Below are positions 1-6,595 of a stretch of DNA of 64,000 nt, in pieces (position 1 is the stretch's first letter; each line of letters starts with the position of its first letter). The stretch covers positions 1-64,000 of the forward strand of contig CAJKKQ010000009.1 in assembly GCA_905200545.1 (NCBI GenBank), in the 5' to 3' direction. The position numbers were made by a program, and so were the translations under genes. This DNA is from an uncultured Oscillibacter sp. (GTDB lineage: Bacteria; Bacillota; Clostridia; Oscillospirales; Oscillospiraceae). The notes under the pieces were generated by a model. It had not been told where the DNA came from, did not search any database, and worked only from the letters and a program-made list of their open reading frames with translations.

Positions 1-1
1 C

Positions 2-583
2 CCCTGGATCCACAACGTCAAGAACACCGACATGGTCATCGACATCGACGACGAGGATTCCCAGCGGCTGCTGCGCCTGTTCAATACCCCCGAGGGCCAG
101 GCGTACCTGAAAGAGCAGCTGGGATTGGATCCGGAGCTCATCGAAAAGCTCACCTGGCTGGGTATCTCCGGCATCGCCAACGTCCTTTGCTGCATCAAGA
201 TGGCCAAATACTACGAGCTCACCGAGCATGACGTGGTGGGCACCGTCCTCACCGACTCCGCCGTCATGTATCAGAGCCGGATCGACGAGCTCAATGAGCA
301 GTACGGTGCTTACAATGCCCACGAGGCCGCTCTGGACCACAATCTCCACATGCTGGGCCTCAAGACCGACAGCATGATGGAGCTTACCTATGTGGACCGC
401 AAGCGGGTGCACAACCTCAAATACTACACCTGGGTGGAGCAGCAGGCACGGGACGTCCAGGAACTCAACGCCCTGTGGTACGACACGGAGCACACCTGGG
501 ACGCCGTCCACGCGCAGGCCAAGGATCTGGATGAGCTGATCGACGCCTTCAACGAGGCTTCCGGTGTGCTCAAGGAGCTGTAA
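2..583 (+). CDS. PLP-dependent lyase / cysteine synthase-like protein, C-terminal part
   Basis: The reading frame is open from the first bases of the window and no start is visible, so only about 193 C-terminal residues are present. The segment matches what I remember of the C-terminus of the clostridial PLP-dependent proteins annotated as cysteine synthase-like or 'subunit beta': an HNVKNTD motif, the patch LGISGIANVLCCIK, then DRKRVHNLKYYTWVEQQ and a final NALWYD motif. The PLP lysine would lie upstream, outside the window, so the reaction cannot be read here. It may act on amino acids with its neighbour, threonine synthase, but a strong terminator separates the two. Family assignment is moderately sure; substrate unknown. 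Confidence 0.6.
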   Translation, partial: PWIHNVKNTDMVIDIDDEDSQRLLRLFNTPEGQAYLKEQLGLDPELIEKLTWLGISGIANVLCCIKMAKYYELTEHDVVGTVLTDSAVMYQSRIDELNEQYGAYNAHEAALDHNLHMLGLKTDSMMELTYVDRKRVHNLKYYTWVEQQARDVQELNALWYDTEHTWDAVHAQAKDLDELIDAFNEASGVLKEL

Positions 584-603
584 GACTGCCATTATCACGC
601 CTC

Positions 604-630
604 AGGGGCGGGGCTTTGCGCCCCGCCCCT
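604..630 (+). terminator. Rho-independent terminator after the PLP enzyme
   Basis: An 11-bp GC-rich perfect stem (AGGGGCGGGGC, 604-614, pairs with 620-630) has a 5-nt loop and is followed by a T-rich stretch. It lies between the PLP enzyme stop and the thrC ribosome binding site, so the two genes are probably separate units. Confidence 0.75.
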
Positions 631-683
631 GTTTGCTTTCAGAGCCCGGGAGGCTGGGAAAAATCACAAGGACGGAGGACACT

Positions 684-1925
684 ATGAAAAACGTATTGTA
701 CGGCAAGTGCGTCAAGTGCGGCAAAACCTATGAAGCCACGCCGGATCTTACCACCTGTGAGTGCGGCGGCATTTTGGATATTACCTATGATTATGACTAC
801 ATCAAAAGTCAGTTGACCAAGGAAAAGCTGGCGGCCCGCAGCGAACGGACCATGTGGCGCTACCGGGAGCTGCTGCCCATCGAGGAGACCACGGAGCCCA
901 CACCGTTGCGGGTGGGCTGGAGCCCCTTGTACGAGGAGCCCCGTCTGGCCCAGATGTTGGGCCTCAAGCAGCTCTGGGTGAAGGACGACGGTCAGAATCC
1001 CACGGCGTCCCTGAAGGACCGGGCTTCCGCCATGGCCGTTGCAAAGGCCCGGGAGGCGGGAGCAAAGGTCATCGCCTGCTCCTCCACCGGCAACGCTGCC
1101 TCCTCTCTGGCAGGCAACGCCGCGGCGGCGGGCCTCAAGACCTACATTTTTGTGCCCTCCCGCGCTCCCAAGGGGAAGGTGGCCCAGCTGATGACCTTCG
1201 GCGCCACCGTCATCTCCGTTCAGGGCAGCTATGAGGAGACCTTTGAGCTCAGCAAGGCCGCCATCGACAAGTGGGGCTGGTACAACCGCAACGCCGCCAT
1301 CAATCCCTACCTCTCCGAGGGCAAGAAAACTGTGGCCCTGGAGATCATGGAGCAGCTTTCCTGGCAGGTGCCGGACTACATCGCCATTTCCGTGGGCGAC
1401 GGTTGCACCATCGCGGGCCTTTGGAAGGGCCTCAAGGATCTGTACGCCATCGGCTTCATCGATCATCTGCCCCGGCTGATCTCCGCCCAGGCGGAGGGAT
1501 GCTGCCCCCTGAATCGGGCCATCGCCACCGGGGAGCCCTGGCATCCCATGGAGGAGAACACCCTGGCGGATTCCATCGCCGTGGGTGTGCCCCGCAACGC
1601 CGACAAGGCCCTCATGGCCATCCGGGAGTCCAATGGCCTGGTGGTGAATGTCTCCGACCAGGAAATCATGGATGCCCAGAAGCTCCTGGGCCGCACCTGC
1701 GGCGTCTTTGGTGAGCCCGCGGGCGTCACCGGCACGGCAGGCGTCAAGAAACTCTGCGAACAGGGCGTCATCGGCAAGAACGACACCGTGGTATCCGTGG
1801 TCACCGGTAACGGTCTCAAGGATGTGGCCAACGCCATCAAGGCCTGCGGGGAACCTATCTCCATCCCCAATGACATGGAGCTGCTGCTCAAGGCCTTTGC
1901 AGAGCGGAATATTGTGGTGGAATAA
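684..1925 (+). CDS. thrC: Threonine synthase (ThrC)
   Basis: Converts O-phosphohomoserine to threonine with PLP, in the cytoplasm. The 413-residue protein has an N-terminal zinc-ribbon-like segment (Cys9, Cys12, Cys25, Cys27), the PLP lysine in PTASLKDRAS (Lys111) and the phosphate-binding SSTGNAASS loop near 134-142. The start at 684 is chosen because GGAGG sits 6-7 nt upstream; the same frame opens at 564, but that extension would run through the terminator and is not conserved-looking. Length fits the short fold-type-II threonine synthases. A related PLP ammonia-lyase activity cannot be excluded from sequence alone, but the zinc-ribbon plus core is typical of ThrC. Confidence 0.85.
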   Translation: MKNVLYGKCVKCGKTYEATPDLTTCECGGILDITYDYDYIKSQLTKEKLAARSERTMWRYRELLPIEETTEPTPLRVGWSPLYEEPRLAQMLGLKQLWVKDDGQNPTASLKDRASAMAVAKAREAGAKVIACSSTGNAASSLAGNAAAAGLKTYIFVPSRAPKGKVAQLMTFGATVISVQGSYEETFELSKAAIDKWGWYNRNAAINPYLSEGKKTVALEIMEQLSWQVPDYIAISVGDGCTIAGLWKGLKDLYAIGFIDHLPRLISAQAEGCCPLNRAIATGEPWHPMEENTLADSIAVGVPRNADKALMAIRESNGLVVNVSDQEIMDAQKLLGRTCGVFGEPAGVTGTAGVKKLCEQGVIGKNDTVVSVVTGNGLKDVANAIKACGEPISIPNDMELLLKAFAERNIVVE

Positions 1926-1940
1926 TTTCCTTTTTGTTGC

Positions 1941-1969
1941 TTGTGCAACAGAGAATATGCGCATATTTT
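1941..1969 (+). promoter_or_regulatory. Candidate promoter with palindrome for the superoxide reductase gene
   Basis: TTGTGC (1941-1946), a 17-nt spacer and TATTTT (1964-1969) form a possible sigma-A promoter. A perfect 14-bp palindrome, AATATGCGCATATT (1954-1967), overlaps the spacer and -10 and would suit a dimeric repressor. The regulator is unknown. Confidence 0.4.
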
Positions 1970-2029
1970 GATATTCTTTGGTCAGGATAACAAAAAACGG
2001 TCCTGAACCGAATTGAGGAGGAAATGAGT

Positions 2030-2407
2030 ATGATCCGTTATTTCCGTTGTGACAAGTGCGGCAATCTGGTGGAGTCCGTCCATAGCTCCGGCGTACCGAT
2101 GGTGTGCTGCGGTGAAAAGATGCGGGAACTGGTGCCTGGCAGTGTGGATGCCGCCGTGGAGAAGCATGTTCCTGTGGTGAGCGTGGAGGGCAGCGTCGTG
2201 CGGGTCCATGTGGGCTCCGTGACACATCCCATGACTGAAGAGCACCTCATTGAGTGGATCACCCTGGAGACCAACCGGGGCGTGCAGCGCAAGACCCTCT
2301 CCGCCGGCGAGGCGCCGGAGGCGGTGTTCGCTCTGGCAGAGGGAGAGCAGGCGGTGGCGGCTTACGCCTACTGCAACCTTCACGGACTGTGGAAGGCCGA
2401 CTGCTGA
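2030..2407 (+). CDS. dfx: Desulfoferrodoxin / superoxide reductase
   Basis: Reduces superoxide to peroxide without making oxygen, an anaerobe's oxidative defence. Numbering from the upstream ATG at 2024, an N-terminal desulforedoxin domain carries Cys9, Cys12, Cys28 and Cys29 (the CC pair is typical). The catalytic iron site is complete: the Glu-Lys-His motif (E46, K47, H48), H68, H74 and the C-terminal Cys117-x2-His120. This is a two-iron-centre class enzyme of about 125 residues. Two ATGs are possible: 2024 lies only 2 nt from the GGAGG (2016-2021), while 2030 has a normal 8-nt spacing, so 2030 is preferred. A strong terminator follows; the gene is probably monocistronic. Confidence 0.92.
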   Translation: MIRYFRCDKCGNLVESVHSSGVPMVCCGEKMRELVPGSVDAAVEKHVPVVSVEGSVVRVHVGSVTHPMTEEHLIEWITLETNRGVQRKTLSAGEAPEAVFALAEGEQAVAAYAYCNLHGLWKADC

Positions 2408-2439
2408 GACGCAGCATCGGATTTTTGAGCATAAAAAGT

Positions 2440-2472
2440 GCCGGGACACGCAGTGTGTCCCGGCCTTTTTTT
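2440..2472 (+). terminator. Rho-independent terminator after superoxide reductase
   Basis: A perfect 10-bp stem (GCCGGGACAC, 2440-2449, with 2455-2464) and a 5-nt loop are followed by a 7-T run at 2466-2472. Confidence 0.9.
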
Positions 2473-2549
2473 ACAGGTAGGGGAGAAAGACAGAAAACGG
2501 CGGAATATCCGCGCCCCGCCGTTTATGATGCTGTCATCAGGCTGGGCGA

Positions 2550-5500
2550 TCAGTCGTCCTGAGCCATCTTCAGGTACTTCTTGTACCGGGCCTTGACATC
2601 TTCGATCTCCTTGGCGTAGAGGGCGTCTGCCTTCTCCGGGAAGTTGTTCTTCAAAGAGGCGAAGCGGTTCTCACCCATCAGGAAGTCCATGAGCTTGGAG
2701 GTGTCGGGCTCGGGAGAATCCAGCTGGAAGGGATTCTTACCCTCGGCTACCCGGCGGGGATCATAGCGGTACAGGTGCCAGTAGCCGCACTCCACGGCCT
2801 TCTTCATCTCGTCCTGAGAGCAGCCCATGCCGGCCTTGATGTGCTGTTCCAGGCAGGGGCAGTAGCAGATGACGATGGAGGGGCCGGGATAGGACTCCGC
2901 CTCACGCAGGGCCTTCAGGGTCTGGGCCTGGTCATAGCCCATGGCCACCTGAGCCACATACACATAGCCGTAGTTCATGAGGATGGCGCCCAGGTCCTTC
3001 TTTGCCACCTGCTTGCCGCCGGCGGCGAACTTGGCCGTAGCGGAGGTGGGAGTGGCCTTGGAGGACTGTCCGCCAGTGTTGGAGTATACCTCAGTATCCA
3101 GGACCAGCAGGTTCACATCACGGTTCTGAGCCATGACGTGGTCGATACCGCCGAAGCCGATATCGTAGGCCCAGCCGTCGCCGCCGATGGCCCAGATGGA
3201 TTTCTTGGCCAGGAATTCCTTGTTCTCCAGGATGTACTTGACGTCCTCGGTCTGCTCGGCAGCTTCCAGAGCGGCGATCAGGGCGTCGGACACGGCGCGG
3301 GACTTCTCACCGTCGTTCCAGTTGGCGAGGTAATCCTCGATGGCGGCGGGAGCAATGCCGGCGTCCTTCATGCTCTCCAGGCGGATCAGCAGCTCCTTGC
3401 GGATGGCGTCCTGAGCGTGGAAGAAGCCGTAGGCAAACTCGGCATTGTCCTCAAACAGGGAGTGCTCCCAAGCGGGGCCGTGGCCCTGGCTGTCGCGGCA
3501 GTAGGGCAGGATGGGGGCGCCGCCGGAAATGGCGGAGGAGCAGCCTGCGGCGTTGCCGGCGTACATACGGTCGCCTACCATCTGGCTGAGGAGCTTGATG
3601 TACGTGGTCTCGGCGCAGCCGGCGCAGGCGGCGGAGAACTGGAAGTAGGGCTTGGCGAACTGCATGTTCTTGACGGTCTTGTTGTTGATGACGTCCTTCT
3701 TCAGGTACTTGTCATTCATGGCAACTTCGTCGAAGTTCACCTGCTCGGGCTTCATCTCCTCGAAGGGAGTCATCACCAGGGCGTCGGCAGTCTTCTCGTT
3801 CTTGTTGGCGGGGCAGGCGGTCAGGCACACGCCGCAGCCCAGGCAGTCATAGGGAGAGATCTGCATCCGGAAGGAGTAAGCGGGGGCGTCCTTGCCCAGG
3901 CCCTTGGCGGGCACGGTGACGAAGGAAGCGGGAACCTCGGCCTTCTCTTCCTCGGTCAGCAGCACGGGACGGATGGCAGCGTGGGGGCAGCACATGGCGC
4001 AGCGGTTGCACTGGATGCAGCTCTCAGCGTTCCACTTGGGTACCTTGGTAGCCACGCCGCGCTTGGAGAAGGCGGAAGTGCCGTTCTCCCAGGTGCCGTC
4101 CAGCACGCCGTGCTTCTTGAACACGGAGACAGGCAGCTTGTCGCCCTGCTGGCGGTCCATGGGCAGAACGATGTCGCGGACGAAAGCGGAGGCATTCTTG
4201 GGCTCGGCCACGGGGGTATCCTGGGCGTTGGCCCAGCTCTCCGGGATCTCCACCTTCACGGCGGCGCTGATGCCGGCGTCTACGGCGGCGTTGTTCTTGT
4301 CCACGATGGACTGGCCGGCCTTCTTGAAGTAGGAGTTGTAGTTGTTCTTCTTCATGTCCTCCACGGCCATGTCCAGAGGAATGACCTTGGTCAGGGCGAA
4401 GAAGGCAGCCTGCAGGATGCTGTTGGTGCGGTTGGCGCCCAAGCCCACGGACACAGCCAGCTTGGAGGCGTCGATGATGTAGAACTGGGCGTGCTTGCGG
4501 GCCAGGTCACGCTTCATCTTGCCGGGCAGGCGGGTCTCCAGCTCCTCCACACTCCAGGGGCAGTTGAGCAGGTACGTGCCGCCTTCTTTGAGGTCCTCGG
4601 TGGTGTCGTACTTGTTCACATAAGTGGGGGCATGCACCGCCACGAAGTCTGCGGAGGACACCAGGTAGGTGGAGCGGATGGGATTGTCGCCGAAGCGCAG
4701 GTGGCTCTGGGTCAGGCCGCCGGACTTCATGGAGTCATAGGAGAAATACGCCTGGGCGTACTTGTTGGCAACCAGACCGATGGTGGAGATGGCGTTCTTG
4801 TTGGCACCCACGGTACCGTCGCCGCCCAGGCCCCACAGCTTGCAGGAGACTTCGCCGGGATGGGGGAGCTCCACTTCCTTGTACTCCAGGGAGGTGTGGG
4901 TCACGTCGTCGTTGATGCCGATGGTGAAGTTGTTCTTGGGCTTGTCCTGCTTGAGGTTATCATAGACAGCGATGAACTGGCCCGGAGTGGTGTCCTTGGA
5001 GGAGAGGCCATAGCGGCCGCCCACCACCTGGATGTCGCCGCGGCCGGCCTGGTTCAGGGCGGTCACCACGTCCAGGTACACAGGCTCGCCCACGGAGCCG
5101 GTCTCCTTGGAGCGGTCCAGCACGGCGATCTTCTTGACGGTGGCGGGGATAGCGGCGGCGAAATGCTCCACGGAGAAGGGACGGTACAGGTGAATCTGCA
5201 CCATACCAACCTTGCGGCCCTGGGCATTCAGATAATCCACAGTCTCCTTCACAGCCTCGGAGGCGGAGCACATCACCACGATGACCTCTTCCGCGTCGGG
5301 AGCGCCGTAGTAGTTGAAGAGCTTATAGTCCCGGCCGGTGAGCTTGTTGATCTCGTCCATGTAGTGCTGGACCTTGGCGGGGATGGCGGCGGCCTTCTCG
5401 TTGGCGCCCTCCTTGCACTGGAAGTACACGTCGGGGTTGACGTTGTTGCCGCGGTTGGTGGGATGCTCAGGGTTCAGGGAATGGCGGCGGAAGTCCTGCA

Positions 5501-6098
5501 GGGCTTCATAGTCCACCAGGCCCCGCAGATCCTCATAGTCCAGAGCTTCGATGCGCTGCATCTCGTGAGAGGTGCGGAAACCGTCGAAGCAGTGCATGAA
5601 CGCATACTTGCCGCTGATGGCGGACAGATGGGCAACGGCGCCCAGATCCATGGCCTCCTGGGGGGAGGAGGACATCAGCATGCCGTAACCGGTGGTACGG
5701 CAGGTCATAAAGTCGGTGTGGTCACCGAAGATGGAGTGGTGGTTGGAAGTCACCACGCGGGAGGCAATGTGCATGACGCTGGGGAGGAACTGGCCGCCCA
5801 TGGCGTACATGGCAGGGATCATCAGCATCAGGCCCTGGGAGGACGTGAAGGTGGTGGTCAGAGCGCCTGCCTGCAAAGAGCCGTGGCAGGTACCGGCAGC
5901 GCCGGCCTCGGACTGCATCTGGATCACATCCACGGTAGAACCGAAGAGGTTCTTGCGGCCCTTGGCAGACCACTCGTCCACTTTCTCCGCCATGGGAGAA
6001 GAGGGCGTGATGGGATAGATCGCCGCCACTTCGGTAAACGCATAGGCTACATGCGCTGCAGCGGTGTTGCCGTCCATTACGACATATTTCTTTTTCAT
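2550..6098 (-). CDS. nifJ: Pyruvate:ferredoxin (flavodoxin) oxidoreductase
   Basis: Oxidatively decarboxylates pyruvate to acetyl-CoA and reduces ferredoxin, central to fermentative energy metabolism. The single-chain protein has 1182 residues, the normal length. In order: N-terminal domain with the ITPSSPMAE motif (about 30-38); CoA/gamma domain in the middle; a double 4Fe-4S ferredoxin domain with Cys694/697/700/704 and Cys752/755/758/762; a CAGC motif (Cys825, Cys828) for the proximal cluster; and a TPP-binding region from GGDGWAYDIG to about residue 1009. The start at 6098 is chosen for a GAGAGGGG ribosome binding site just upstream and because the family begins here; the frame stays open to 6326, but that part is the structured leader. 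It is transcribed alone from a clear promoter. Confidence 0.97.
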   Translation of the reverse strand: MKKKYVVMDGNTAAAHVAYAFTEVAAIYPITPSSPMAEKVDEWSAKGRKNLFGSTVDVIQMQSEAGAAGTCHGSLQAGALTTTFTSSQGLMLMIPAMYAMGGQFLPSVMHIASRVVTSNHHSIFGDHTDFMTCRTTGYGMLMSSSPQEAMDLGAVAHLSAISGKYAFMHCFDGFRTSHEMQRIEALDYEDLRGLVDYEALQDFRRHSLNPEHPTNRGNNVNPDVYFQCKEGANEKAAAIPAKVQHYMDEINKLTGRDYKLFNYYGAPDAEEVIVVMCSASEAVKETVDYLNAQGRKVGMVQIHLYRPFSVEHFAAAIPATVKKIAVLDRSKETGSVGEPVYLDVVTALNQAGRGDIQVVGGRYGLSSKDTTPGQFIAVYDNLKQDKPKNNFTIGINDDVTHTSLEYKEVELPHPGEVSCKLWGLGGDGTVGANKNAISTIGLVANKYAQAYFSYDSMKSGGLTQSHLRFGDNPIRSTYLVSSADFVAVHAPTYVNKYDTTEDLKEGGTYLLNCPWSVEELETRLPGKMKRDLARKHAQFYIIDASKLAVSVGLGANRTNSILQAAFFALTKVIPLDMAVEDMKKNNYNSYFKKAGQSIVDKNNAAVDAGISAAVKVEIPESWANAQDTPVAEPKNASAFVRDIVLPMDRQQGDKLPVSVFKKHGVLDGTWENGTSAFSKRGVATKVPKWNAESCIQCNRCAMCCPHAAIRPVLLTEEEKAEVPASFVTVPAKGLGKDAPAYSFRMQISPYDCLGCGVCLTACPANKNEKTADALVMTPFEEMKPEQVNFDEVAMNDKYLKKDVINNKTVKNMQFAKPYFQFSAACAGCAETTYIKLLSQMVGDRMYAGNAAGCSSAISGGAPILPYCRDSQGHGPAWEHSLFEDNAEFAYGFFHAQDAIRKELLIRLESMKDAGIAPAAIEDYLANWNDGEKSRAVSDALIAALEAAEQTEDVKYILENKEFLAKKSIWAIGGDGWAYDIGFGGIDHVMAQNRDVNLLVLDTEVYSNTGGQSSKATPTSATAKFAAGGKQVAKKDLGAILMNYGYVYVAQVAMGYDQAQTLKALREAESYPGPSIVICYCPCLEQHIKAGMGCSQDEMKKAVECGYWHLYRYDPRRVAEGKNPFQLDSPEPDTSKLMDFLMGENRFASLKNNFPEKADALYAKEIEDVKARYKKYLKMAQDD

Positions 6099-6324
6099 GT
6101 AATACCCCTCTCTGGTAAATATGAGCTTTCCCCAGCACCTTCTCGGACAGTCCCCGGCTTGCATGGAAGCAAGTGCCGGGGCCGTTTGTGACGCAGGAAC
6201 GCTTTCACGGGGCATAGCAAAACCGCCGGAGTGAAAGACAGCGGCGGAAAGCCCTGGGCGTGAAAGCCCCTCATTCCATCTCCTCCTGCAAAGGAGCCGG
6301 AGAATCTTGCTCATTGCAGCAATC
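6099..6324 (-). other. Long structured 5' leader of nifJ
   Basis: From the predicted transcription start near 6324 to the nifJ start is about 226 nt without a supported gene. Two strong hairpins can be drawn: CCGCCG pairing with CGGCGG (6223-6247), and a stem of CCCCGG plus CTTGC arms closing on GCAAG and CCGGGG (6152-6181). No T-tract terminator is visible. I do not recognise a known riboswitch; TPP aptamer motifs in particular were not found. The in-frame open extension of nifJ through this region looks accidental. Confidence 0.4.
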
Positions 6325-6330
6325 AATTAA

Positions 6331-6359
6331 ACTATAAACCATAAATACATGCCTGTCAA
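6331..6359 (-). promoter_or_regulatory. nifJ promoter
   Basis: On the minus strand a consensus TTGACA (6359-6354), a 17-nt spacer and TATAGT (6336-6331) form a near-perfect sigma-A promoter. The upstream 6360-6475 stretch is very A/T-rich with A-tracts, like an UP element, and holds no gene. Confidence 0.8.
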
Positions 6360-6528
6360 AAGGTTTTGGGGGACTTTTTGTTCGCAATTAAGATAAAAAA
6401 GTGGGCGATTTCATTTTAAAAAAAGTGCAATTTTTCAGAAAAACGATTACATGAAAAAAACGGAAGCCTGAAAACCCGTGCCCCCCAAGGGCGGAGAAGG
6501 CAGGGGGGACTGCCCCGGGATCCGGCGG

Positions 6529-6572
6529 AAAAAACCGGAGTGGGGGAGCGGCACAGGCCGCTCCCCCACTCC
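6529..6572 (-). terminator. Rho-independent terminator after ygfK
   Basis: A 15-bp perfect stem (6537-6551 with 6558-6572) with a 6-nt loop is followed on the minus strand by a six-T run (6534-6529). It separates ygfK from the nifJ promoter. Confidence 0.85.
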
Positions 6573-6595
6573 AAAAGAAAGGGAGAAAATTCCGG

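Noticed and set aside
2775-6191. Very long open frame on the plus strand opposite nifJ (about 1138 residues)
   Set aside because: It is the antisense shadow of nifJ in GC-rich DNA: low-complexity Gly/His/Val-rich translation, no ribosome binding site, no recognisable domain.
6099-6324. TPP riboswitch in the nifJ leader, since the enzyme uses TPP
   Set aside because: The CUGAGA and related conserved TPP aptamer blocks are not present.
6099-6326. Longer NifJ starting at 6326 (76 extra residues)
   Set aside because: The family N-terminus is at 6098 with a ribosome binding site just before it; the extension is leader RNA and starts right at the predicted transcription start.
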